Assembly: GCF_945859705.1 (NCBI RefSeq)
Contig: NC_079135.1
Span: 24,244,501 to 24,308,500, forward strand
DNA from: Episyrphus balteatus
Lineage: Eukaryota > Arthropoda > Insecta > Diptera > Syrphidae
DNA length: 64,000 nt
Direction: 5' to 3'
The translations under genes and the position numbers were made by a program. Within the stretch, counting starts at the first letter, position 1. Each line of letters begins with the position of its first letter. The notes below the pieces were generated by a model. That model ran no database searches, had not been told where the DNA came from, and saw only the letters and a list, made by a program, of their open reading frames with translations. Shown piece by piece: positions 37,652-47,682 of the stretch.

Positions 37652-37659
37652 CTTCCATA

Positions 37660-38292
37660 CTCGTAGTAGTTTTTTGTCCAATACAAATGTGCACTGAAAA
37701 TGGCATCCGTATAGTTTTTATGAAATGTGTGTGGGGGGCTCGATTCTTGGTTAAAAGTATTTATTGTTTTTTTTTTTTTTTTTTTATATACAGAAAACGG
37801 AAGAAGGTAGTGTTGCATTATTATTATTATTTTTTTTTTTGTGATAGAAAATATTTATCCGTATTTTTTTGTATTATTTAATTTGTTTATTTTCCACTAT
37901 CACTGAACATTTGTGTCGACATCGTGAATTATTTTTTTTTCTTTCAATTTAGGTCAAGTGAAAGAAAAAAAAATGAAATCCCAAAAAAAAAAAACTATCT
38001 TTTTGATGGAAATAACCATGACTCGTGGAAAAAGCCACTCTCACAAATAAAATGTAGTTCTGGAAAGAATATAAAGAAAAAAAAAAGTGGCAAAATTACT
38101 TGGTATAATTAAATAGACGGCAGAGAGTCAGAGTCTGATGTAAATGTAAAAGCGTAAAAGGTCATGCAGAAACTCGTGTTTTTTTTTATTTTTTAAGTTG
38201 GTATCTACTTATTCCAAGTTATTGTCTAAAAGCAAACAACTTCAAGTCCTTTTGTTCAGACATCATTATTTTGTTCATCATTTTGTCGAAAG
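37660..38292. other. Intron sequence including a possible recursive splice point
   Basis: No element. At 37930-37958 a long pyrimidine tract ends TTTCAATTTAG directly followed by GTCAAGT, an acceptor fused to a weak donor. Confidence 0.35.
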
Positions 38293-39478
38293 ACTAGAGA
38301 TGGCAATTATACAAAATAGACAAAAGGGATAAATCGATAGGAGGAGTATCTTTTGGTTTAGATTACAACTCAGTATTTATCATTTTTTATGAAGAATTAA
38401 TTGTTAAGAAGTAAAGTGGAAGTTGGTGTAGTTTGTTTCAAATGTCGACAAATGGCAAAATTAGTAAAGATATTGCGACTTGAAACTAATGATTGGAACT
38501 ATTTGAACTATCGAACTGAATGGTTTCAACTATCGAATAAATTCATTCATTCGAATAAAAACTGTCGAAAAATCTATCGAATAAAAATTATCGAATACAA
38601 ATTTTATCAACAATTCAGTTATTTACTTACTACTATTAAATAGTAAAGAAAACAAATTATAACTGAATAAAAAGAAATGGTAACGGAGTTACGAATACCA
38701 GAGTTACGGGCGACAGAGTTACGAGCGTCAAAGTTACGCGAAACCGAAGTTACGGAAAACTAGAGTTACGAATTCTAAAGTTATGTTAAGCTATGACATG
38801 TGATTTTTGGGTTGGCAACAATTGCGAGGAACGATATGGAATTATGGAAACATAAATAAGAGAATATCGATACGTAGGTGCATTATTAGTTGGACAAATA
38901 AGAAGTTAATTTCAATTATGTCCCCCAAACTTACATAAGTATACTTATGTTTTTTTTTTTCTATTTCAACGTTGTTGCGATCTTCTCACAAAAACAAAAC
39001 CATATATGTATATCTATACCTATCCAATTAAAATTTGACAAGATTAAATAACACCCATTTTCGCTTAACTCATTTAGTTCTGACCAATGAGAAAAATTTT
39101 AATCTCTTGTTTGTATTTCCATAATTCCATATCGTTCCTCGCAATTGTTGCCAACCCAAAAATCACATGTCATAACTTTAGAATTCGTAACTCTAGTTTT
39201 CCGTAACTTCGGTTTCGCGTAACTTTGACGCTCGTAACTCTGTCGCCCGTAACTCTGGTATTCGTAACTTCGTCGGTTTCCCGAATAAAAATACATTGTA
39301 ATAGAATGAATAATTTAATAAAAAACTATTCTAACAAAAAAACTACCAAATAAGTAAAACATTCGAATAAATAAACTATTGGAATGAAAAAATATCGAAT
39401 GAAAAAACTATTGAATGAAAAAAGTTATTTAAATGAAAATAGTAATTGAAAGAATGAATGAATGGTTGCCATCTATCG
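38293..39478. mobile_element. hAT-like element with TATCGAAT arrays, split by a foldback
   Basis: The left end TAGAGATGGCAATTA is mirrored at the right by GGTTGCCATCTATC. Inside each end (38500-38640 and 39290-39470) phrases such as CTATCGAATAAA and TATTGAATGAAAAAA recur every 12-16 bases. The interior has been split by the element at 38673-39282. A clear 8 bp duplication was not found, so the hAT call rests on the GATGGCAA type ends. Confidence 0.5.
38673..39282. mobile_element. Foldback element with GAGTTACG arrays (610 bp)
   Basis: Exact 8 bp duplications GAATAAAA flank it (38665-38672 and 39283-39290). The left arm (38673-38856) and right arm (39105-39282) are nearly perfect complements. 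The outer part of each arm is a run of seven to eight AGTTACG phrases spaced 14-16 bases apart. The inner part is non-repetitive (TTTTTGGGTTGGCAACAATT). A loop of about 250 bp lies between. The layout is the same as the AGAATTTTG family, but the repeat word is different. Confidence 0.85.
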
Positions 39479-39482
39479 TTTG

Positions 39483-40480
39483 TATGAGTATTGTGTACAA
39501 CTATCAAATTATTCCGATATGTTTTTATTTTTTTTTTTTATATAGTTCCCATTTTTACCTTAAACACACGAATCGAAAAACCAGTGTTTTTGAAATATGA
39601 TAACTCTTTAAGGATGAATTTATCTGTTTGGTTTTCTTTTTTTTTTTCTTTTAATATTTCTCTAAGGCTAAGGATGGATGTGTCTTTCAAATAAATTTTT
39701 TTTGAATTATTTCAATTTTTTCAAAAAAGGGCTCGTTTTTAATCAAAATATTGTGTGATTGTGTGTAGGGTTTTTAATATTCGAATTGATAAAACCGTGT
39801 TTTGAATTTTCAAACAAAGATGTAAAATCGGATAGCAAATTTGTGATTTTGCCGTTTTCTACAAAAATTAAAATTGTTGTTTGTTCTAGCATATCCATTT
39901 AACGGCTCAACCAATTCCATTAAAAATTCATAAACAGACATTTCTTATAATGTAAAAGAATACTGTGCGTTCAAATTTTCATTATAAATGCTTTAAAAAT
40001 AATGAAACAAAACAAAAATTCTCATCGTAATATAAGGCAATTTCAAGTTTCGTTACAATTTTGAAGATTCAGCAGGTTTGTTGAAAAAAGGTATAAGTTT
40101 TGGAATAATATCGTCAAATTAAGATACTCTGTCTTTTACTTGTAGACTCTGATACATTTGTCGGGTTTATTTTTCTTGTCAGTTTTAAAAATTTTCTCAA
40201 AAATCCAATTTTTTTTCTCTTAAAATGCTTTCTTAATACTCCAAAAATATTTTGGGTTCGTTGCGCAGATCTGAAGGCGGATTTTATTGCTTAGTTTTCA
40301 AAACTTAAAAAAACCTTGTTCGATTTTTATTGATTTTGACCCTTTGTTGAAGTTTTCACGTTACTACTAGGTCACTAGTCTTAAAACAAAACTGGCCAGC
40401 AAAATTCTGTAGATATTGTAATTTCGAGCAACTTATATATATGAAAATCACAAGCTCACAAAATTATACTTACATATTAC
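39483..40480. other. Intron sequence, no element recognised
   Basis: AT-rich, non-coding. The open frame near 39491-39694 has no family likeness. Confidence 0.35.
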
Positions 40481-40730
40481 ACGGAGAAAAAATGGGCACC
40501 AATAAGATAAGGCACACCTTAAATCTCCCCCTCTTAAAACAAAACGATTTCCGCTTAAAGTAAGTGGAATCCACTTAAATTGAACAGATTTCTTTTAAAT
40601 TTTCCATTCAAGAAATTAAGAACATTTGTCCGCTTAATTTAAGACGGAAGTCATCTTGGCAAAAACCATGCAAAAATCCGTTTAATTTAATGTGGAATCC
40701 GCTTGTTTTTAAGTGGTCTTTTTTCTCCGT
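40481..40730. mobile_element. Foldback element with TCCGCTTAA motifs, copy 2
   Basis: Ends ACGGAGAAAAAATGGGCAC and GTCTTTTTTCTCCGT form an inverted pair. Inside, TCCGCTTAAAGT, CCACTTAAATT, TCCGCTTAATTT and TCCGCTTGTTTTTAAG recur. It is a shorter, inverted relative of 6102-6691 and ends about 150 bp before exon 2. Confidence 0.65.
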
Positions 40731-40878
40731 AAAGAAAGTTGGTGAAAAGCCCTGACAAAAAAAAAACGTCCGAACTTAATTTTCACTTTATGTCAATACT
40801 TTTTCACTCAATAAATAAATCTCACAACCTCTTAATAAATAAACTGCTATAATAATATATTTTTCTTTATAATTTCAG

Positions 40879-40947
40879 GTACAGCAAGCGAAGAAGAAAA
40901 AGTAAACCTTTCCCACTTTCAATTAATCCGGGTCCTGGGGACAGGAG
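40879..40947 (+). CDS. JIL-1: JIL-1/MSK-type kinase, coding exon 2 (start of N-terminal kinase domain)
   Basis: This 69 bp exon encodes the first strand of the AGC-type kinase domain: VNLSHFQLIRVLGTG, where GTG is the first half of the glycine-rich ATP loop. The acceptor is TATAATTTCAG and the donor is GGAG|GTAAAT. It enters and leaves in phase 1, fitting both neighbours. The H-F-x-L-I-R-V-L-G-T-G pattern is what MSK1/2 and fly JIL-1 show at this position. The exon is too short to find by open-frame length and is recognised from the phase match and the loop motif completed in exon 3. Confidence 0.9.
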
Positions 40948-41129
40948 GTAAATATTTATACATTCCATTTTTATATATATTTAAATATTGCAACTTTCTG
41001 TGTTGTGTCCCTTATAAAATTTTTATTTATTTACAAAAAAAAAAAACACAATTTTTTTTTCTCTTTTCTTTCTTTTTTGTAAAATTTCATTGCATTTTCG
41101 TGTTATCCGATGGTTAATGTTGAGCACAG
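40948..41129 (+). other. Intron 2 of the JIL-1-like gene (182 bp)
   Basis: GTAAAT to TGAGCACAG. It interrupts the ATP loop codon for the alanine of GTGAYGKV. It contains a long A run and T-rich tract but no repeat element. Confidence 0.88.
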
Positions 41130-41263
41130 CATACGGAAAAGTATTTTTGGTTCGCAAAAAAGGTGGACACGACCACAGGAAACTATATGCAATGAAAGTG
41201 CTGAGGAAAGCAACAGTCGTGCAGAAGAAGAAAACAGCCGAACACACAACGACTGAACGACAA
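41130..41263 (+). CDS. JIL-1: JIL-1/MSK-type kinase, coding exon 3 (glycine loop end, ATP lysine)
   Basis: Translation continues AYGKVFLVRK, completing the loop GTGAYGKV, then LYAMKVLRKATVVQKKK, whose K in AMK is the ATP-anchoring lysine, then TAEHTTTERQ. The AEHT-TERQ block just before helix C is a signature of the MSK/JIL-1 group, setting it apart from S6K and RSK. The exon ends in phase 0 at CAA|GTGAGT. The HRD and DFG parts of this kinase domain and the second, CaMK-like domain are not in the window, so the annotation is partial: about 385 residues are encoded here in total. Confidence 0.93.
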
Positions 41264-42197
41264 GTGAGTGTATAGTATTGACACCCCTTTTTTCCCCCCT
41301 TTAAAAAAAAAAAAAAAACAGAATATTGATATAAATCATGTCCCCTTTATTTTTCTCTGGCTTCTTCTGGTCCATCTTGTAAATAGTACATTTGTTTTTT
41401 TTTTTCCCGGATAAAGTAAAAGTATACTCTTCCTCTGGGACACTTCTTATTCTATCATTCATTCATTAGTCTTTAAAATTTTCTCTTCTCTTTTGGGCTT
41501 CGATGGTATAAAAGAAGATTTTCGCAAATCGAAGAGAGAATTCAATAATAATTGTTACATGAACTATGACATTCGATGCACCATTAGGATACTTGGTGTG
41601 TGGGCTAAAATGGGATAAAAGCTAACATGAGATGTATGTAGGTTGGTATTAGTTATCAATCCCTTGGAGAGACACGATGTAAAAGTTCAAAGTCATAAAT
41701 TAAATCAGCAAACAAATATACACGAATGAAAGACGAATGGGATGTCTCTATTTGCATTTTAAGATTATCTAACTTCAATTTTTTTTTTATTAAAAAAAAA
41801 GAGACGTTGGATTTAAGGATAAATGGATAAGAGGGTTTCTAGTTGACTTTTAACTTTATTATTTCAAGAGTTCAAGACGGTTAAAACATAAAAGTCACTT
41901 GATAAGCAGTTTTTAAGCAGGTATAGAGAGAAATTCAATATTTATTTTTGCCTGAGGTACATCAGAATTTACTTAGTACCAATTTAAAATTTAAAATATC
42001 TTTTAAATCATGTTCTGCGGTGATAAAGCATTGATTGGTATCCAAAGAAAAAAATGTTTAAGAAAGAAAATTGGTTTTTGCCCAAGAAGTATTCTTTTTC
42101 AAATCATTATCTTGTTTTCAAAATTAATTTAGAAGTTTTTTTTTCTCATTTTTGTTTAAACAAAAAAGTAACAGTTCCCAATTTTGTTGAAATTTTT

Positions 42198-42650
42198 CAT
42201 ACAACGCTACACAATGGCCATAGATCGCATCCTCAGTGCAAAAGAGCGAGAACTCAAAAAAGTTCATTTCGAGAAAACGCTTCTGCAAAATACATACTGA
42301 CTCTAAACTTTCCCCTATAACTTTCCATGGGACAGCAATTTCCATAATGTCAAAGCTCTATTACAAGAACCATTATGTTTATTTTGTAGTTTTAATAAAT
42401 TTATTTTTTAAAATTGTTTAAATTAGGAAAGAGTTTGACTTTTAATATAGTAGGAATTGGATAAAAACAGTCATAATCTTTCGAATTTTTCGTTTACGTT
42501 AACAACAAGCCCTGCAAAAGAAAGATAATTTAAAAAGCAACATTTCCTCATCATTATCTCAAAAATGTTATTTTTTGACTTATCGCTCTTTTGCACTGAG
42601 GGTGCGAGATAATGAATATAAACTTTGACCACCGCAGAGTGTTGTATAGT
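42198..42650. repeat. Short inverted repeat pair around TCAGTGCAAAAGAGCGA
   Basis: CTCAGTGCAAAAGAGCGA near 42233-42250 is mirrored by TCGCTCTTTTGCACTGAG near 42584-42601. The likeness extends outward through TACAAC-rich sequence to about 42200 and 42650. It is probably the remains of a MITE; the interior is unrelated. Confidence 0.45.
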
Positions 42651-43008
42651 ATTCAGTTCAAAAACATTGTAAGGCTCTGCTGATTAAATTTCAAGACATG
42701 CGAATCTAAAAATCGGTGTAATCGCAACAACTTTTAACTAATCGCTGGCATTGAAAAAATTGTCAAGAAACTTCTTGAATGGAATACTTTTGTTTGTTAA
42801 ATGAGTGTTATTTTTGGTGGCTTAAGATCTTTTATTTTGAATGTCCGGTGAGAAATTAAAATTAATAAACAAATTTTATAAATATATAATTTCCATTAAA
42901 AAAAAAAAATCGAATAGGGTAACTGTGGTGTATACGTAACATTTTTTTTTTTTTTTCTAACCTTTAACAGTTCTGATTTTTTTTTCCAAATTTCGACATA
43001 TCCGTAGT

Positions 43009-43887
43009 GGGTTGGGGTCGAAATTCTGTATGTTGCAAAATTCTGTATTCAAAATACTGTATGCTAAAATACTGTATGTCAAAATTCTGTATGTGCAAAA
43101 TGCTGAACGAACAAAATTCTGAAAGTCAAAATTCTGTAGGTATAGCAAAATTCTGGTTGGTCAAAATACTGTATTTCAAAATTCTGTACATCAAAATTCT
43201 GTATATCAAAATTCTGTAAAAATGCTGTAAAAAATATGGTTTTGATAATGTAAAAAAGTGCGCGCGCACTTTTTTAAATTATCAAAACGATATTTTTTAC
43301 AGCATTTTTACAGAATTTTGAAATACAAATATATTTAAAAGAGGGTTTACTATGAATTTCTTAGAGATCAACTTAATAAAGAGGCAAGCTTCTAATGCTG
43401 ATTAATCTAGGTACTTTATTAGGAGCTACGGAAAAAAGAGAGAAAACAAAACTAAACTTATTTAAAAAAAACAATCTGAATTAAACCACGTTGCATACCT
43501 AAAACGGATTGAAAAAAAAAATTAAATTTATATTGATTTTTACATTTTTTTTTTTTAAATGTATTTTGTATGTTTAAGAAAAGTTTGATTTGTGTTCCTA
43601 GAATTGATTTACTTTTTTACTTTAATAATTATGTTTGTATAAAATTACAACTTTACTGTCAATAATTATATTTAAAGCTACTATTTCGTGTTTTTTATCA
43701 AAGAAAATTTCTTTAAAAATACTGTATTGAAAATACAGTATTTTGCCGTACAGAATTTTGCAAAACAGAGTTTTGACGTACAGAATTTTGTATTTACAGT
43801 ATAATGACGTACAGAATTATGGTCTTACAGTATTTTGACCCTACAGAATTTTGTTGTATAGAATTTTGACAAGCAGAATTATGACAA
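43009..43887. mobile_element. AGAATTTTG-array foldback element, subtype B
   Basis: The left end GGGTTGGGGTCGAAATTCTG is shared with subtype A. Next come an array of CAAAATTCTGTATG/CAAAATACTG phrases (about 200 bp), a palindrome centred on GCGCGC with axis near 43258, a non-repetitive AT-rich middle (about 43330-43715), and a second array of ACAGTATTTTG/ACAGAATTTTG phrases. The right end is missing: at about 43887 it passes directly into a subtype A fragment. Confidence 0.8.
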
Positions 43888-44266
43888 ATTCTGTTTTTCA
43901 AAATTCTGTTTTTCAAAATTCTGCAAAAAATTAAAAAAGGGTTTGGAAAATGTTAAAAAGCGCGCGCTTTTTAAAATTTTCCAAACCCTTTTTTAATTTT
44001 TTGCAAAATTCTGTAAAATCATCTTCTTGAAAAATTATCTGCTTATTTGATTACTTATCTAAATAATTTGACAAAAAAATTTAAAAAAGTAACAATGTAA
44101 TTACATTGATGAGGTGTATTTTTCTTTAGTCAGCGCATATGCTATAAAAAAAAAAAACAGAATTGGCAGAATTTTTTTGTTTAAGTATAAGACTGGCAGA
44201 ATTTTGAAAAGCAGAATTTTCGTTAAAAAAGCAGAATTTTGAAGCCAGAATTTTGACCCGATCCCG
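43888..44266. mobile_element. AGAATTTTG-array foldback element, subtype A, deleted copy
   Basis: It starts with two CAAAATTCTG phrases, has the complete GC-centred palindrome, a shortened middle and right array, and ends GACCCGATCCCG. The left terminus is lost at the junction with the subtype B piece. No 8 bp duplication flanks the composite 43009-44266 (TCCGTAGT on the left, TCAGATTT on the right), which points to recombination between two elements. Confidence 0.8.
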
Positions 44267-45652
44267 TCAGATTTATCAAATTAGGGACTTTGACGTTTGT
44301 GAATATTCAGCCCTATTAGCAACTTCGAAAAACGCGACTAGAAATAATATCGTTCGATAAACTAGTCTGTTTCGGAATGTTCGAAACAAAAAAGTACCTA
44401 CAACTGCCAACGAATGGTTGCTATGTGTCCCTATCGTTTTCTAATAATTAAATAGAGACAGAAATAGTCAAAATTCCACCCCTGGTTTCATAATTTGGAA
44501 AAAGTGACTAAGCATTTTGCGATATCTTGTAGAAGACTGAAAAGCTGACACAATATTCTTATACGTCAAACATGATTTCTAAATTGCCTCAAAATTCCAC
44601 AAGATTAGGTATTATTTCATAAAAAAGACTTAAAATTATGAAATTATCGAAGTTGTAATTCTCATTTCCAAATTAAGCCATAAAGAAATCTAAGTAACAT
44701 TTTTTTTTCGGTGAGTTACTCATGCGCATTTCGATGATGACGATGATGTCGACAAAAACGACACAAATGAAATTTCTCATATAAATACTTATTCATCAGG
44801 TGGTAATATTTCTCTTCTTTTACTTTTTAAAACAAAAACGAAAAAATAAATCAACCAACAGCAGTAGCGTAGACCATCAAGATGGTATAGTAGATGGTAC
44901 ACGTTAATACCGGTACATTCTAACGGGATTTATAAATATCTCAACCGGAATTTCCAGACACGAACGAAACCACACCAAGCGCTTATGAAGCGAATGAAAA
45001 CAGAGAAAAAGTGCCACAAAAGAAAAGATGGATGAACATGAAACTGAACAACATGGAAAACGATTGCTATAAATGTTGATGGTATAGAAGATGGTAGTAA
45101 GTATTCATACTGCATATACAAAAGTATGGTTGGTTTGTTACTTGGTAATACCTACCTTCTATCTACCTTACCTTCTTCTTATTCATGTTATGATGATAAA
45201 AGATGATGAAGAAGAACCAAACCAACAACCAACAACTCCACTCGTCAACAGAAGAAGTGCTTGGCAAAACAAATTCTCTTTAAGCCAAAATATGTGGGTC
45301 GAAGTTGTTACCAAAAATAGAAGACTTTTTTTTTTCTTCTTCTTGTTTTGAAGAAATACTTTAGCGAAGAAAGACAAGTTAAGAAGCCGGGATTTCGGCG
45401 TGTCTATGGCTTTGGATTTTATTTGTGGACACACCGGTTTGAACATGTTTCTATACATTTAAGTTTAACACACTTGTTTTGTTTTTAATAAGAAATGAAA
45501 AAAAAAAAAAATACTTTAACCTCTGTTGAGTAAATATTTTCATGGGCTTTCGTTTTATGTGAAGGGCTTTTATTATTGTCGAAGATTAATGTTTTTTTTT
45601 TTGGATTGAGTAGCTTAAAAAGGAGAAAATAAATCTCAAGAAATTTGTTGGA
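44267..45652. other. Intron sequence, mostly no element recognised
   Basis: Near 44421-44462 there is a phrase (TTTTCTAATAATTAAATAGA, then GACAG) also found inside the small MITE at 60900-61050, so part is repeat-derived. The remainder, including 44740-45460, appears single-copy. Open frames there show no domains. Confidence 0.4.
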
Positions 45653-45655
45653 TTA

Positions 45656-47679
45656 CACGGTGTAACACTCAAAATATACGCGGGCGGAGACCTATCAGGT
45701 TTTGTAGAGCTAGTCGCACTGAATACGAAACGGTATTGGAAAATCCCCTAACACCCCCAAAATCTGGAGTTACGGGCAAAAAACGGTTTTTTGGACCTTC
45801 ACCCATTGAAAAAATTCTATCTTCGACAATTTTGTACCCATTTTCGATTTTTTTACAGTTTCTGATAGAAGATAAATATACCTTTATAACAATGTATAAA
45901 ACATGTAACTCGGTTAAACCACTTAGAATTTATAAGATGTCAAAGTTCAAAAATTCAATTTTTTTTGTCATTTGCCCAACTTCGGCATCAATTTAAAGTA
46001 TATGTTTTCAAAACAACATGCTATTTAAAAAATATATTCATAAATTATATCTATTTCCCAATCAATCGAGGTATTTTTTATGAAAATCACTCCAAAATTG
46101 GCTTAGAAAAAAAAAATTTCCGATTTCAACCCAGATACAGAAATTCGAAATTTTAGGTATAGAACAAAAATGTTGTTTCGGCACGTAGTAGGATAACCTG
46201 GGCGCCAGGATTTGATAACGGGTTTTTGTAGAGGAGCTCAATATAAACATCTTTTTCTTTGGAATGGGGGTCTATCTCCCCCCGTTTAGGTGGGAGGGGC
46301 AGTTTTCTAAAAAAAAATTATCAAAATAAAAAAAAATTATTAAAAAACAACGGCAACACTTACAGTAATAAATGATACCATTTCCAAAAGGCAAAATTGT
46401 GCATTTGATTCTAATTTTTAAATCAATATAATATTCCCAATAGCTTTTGAAATAATCGATTTCAAAGTTAAAAATAGGGGAAAAAAATTTTTTTAAAACT
46501 CATTTTATACTATTTTTGGCCAGACTGTGAATTTTAGTAAATAAATTACTTAAACAGAAAACTGCCTCAATTGATTCCTTATCGAACAATGAAAACTATA
46601 TGTTTCTATGTCTTCTAGTTTTCGAGAAAATTGAAAAATAAAAACAAATAAAAACAAAAAGTATTTTGAAAAAAGGAAAATCTGATAAAATAATTTTTCA
46701 ATTTTCTCAAAAACTAGAAGACATAGAAACATATAGTTTTCACTGTTCGATAAGGAATCAATTGAGGCAGTTTTCTGTGTAAGTAATTTGTTTACTAAAA
46801 TTCACAGTCTGGACAAAAATAGTATAAAATGAATTAAAAAACAATTTTTTTCGCCAATTTTTATTTTTGAAATCGATTATTTCAAAAACTATTGGTTATG
46901 TTATATTGATTTAAAAATTAGAATCAAATATACAATTTTTCCTTTCGGAAATGGTATCATTTATTTCTGTAAGTGTTGCCGTTGTTTTTTAGTAATTTTT
47001 TTTATTTTGATAATTTTTTTTAGAAAACAGCCCCTCCCACCTAAACGGGGGGAGATAGACCTTCCAAAGAAAAAAATGTTTGTATTGAGCTCCTCTACAA
47101 AAACCCATTATCAAATCCTGGCGCCCAGGTTTTCCTACTACGTGCCGAAACAACATTTTTGTTCTATACCTAAAAGTTCGAATTTCTGTATCTGGGTTGA
47201 AATCGAAATTTTTTTTTTCTAAGCCAATTTTGGAGTGATTTTCATAAAAAATACCTCGATTGATTGAAAAATAGATATAGTTTATGAATATATTTTTTAA
47301 ATAGCATGTTGTTTTGAAAACATATACTTTAAATTGATGCCGAAGTTGGGCAAATGACGAAAAAAATGGAATTTTTGAACTTTGACAGCTTATAAATTCT
47401 AAGTGGTTTAACCGAGTTACATGTTTTATACATTGTTGAAAAGGTATATTTATCTTCTATCAGAAACTATAAAAAAATCGAAAATGGGTAAAAAATTGTC
47501 GAAGCTAGAATTTTTTCAATGGGTGAAGGTCCAAAAAACCGTTTTTTGCCCGTAACTTCAGATTTTGGGGGTGTTAGGGGATTTTCAAATACCGTTTCGT
47601 ATTCAGTGCGACTAGCTCTACAAAACCTGATAGGTCTCCGCCCGCGTATATTTTGAAACCTCATTTTTGTAACACCATG
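45656..47679. mobile_element. Giant palindromic element 1, CACGGTG ends (2024 bp)
   Basis: Arms 45656-46640 and 46691-47679 are reverse complements with few mismatches around a 50 bp loop. The ends are CACGGTGTAACA and its counterpart TGTAACACCATG, flanked by TTA at 45653-45655 and 47680-47682. No transposase is encoded; open frames inside either arm are mirror images. The same type of ends and 3 bp TWA duplications are found on the elements at 51593 and 57358, so these form one family. The 3 bp duplication with CAC ends suggests CACTA/EnSpm; the TWA preference also fits PIF/Harbinger. Confidence 0.88.
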
Positions 47680-47682
47680 TTA

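Larger units (their letters stand above)
9602..40878 (+). other. Intron 1 of the JIL-1-like gene (31.3 kb)
   Basis: The intron is bounded by GTAAGT at 9602 and TATAATTTCAG at 40878, both good splice signals, with matching phase 1. It is filled by transposon remnants, listed separately, between stretches of apparently single-copy AT-rich sequence. No further exon in compatible phase was recognised inside it. Confidence 0.8.
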
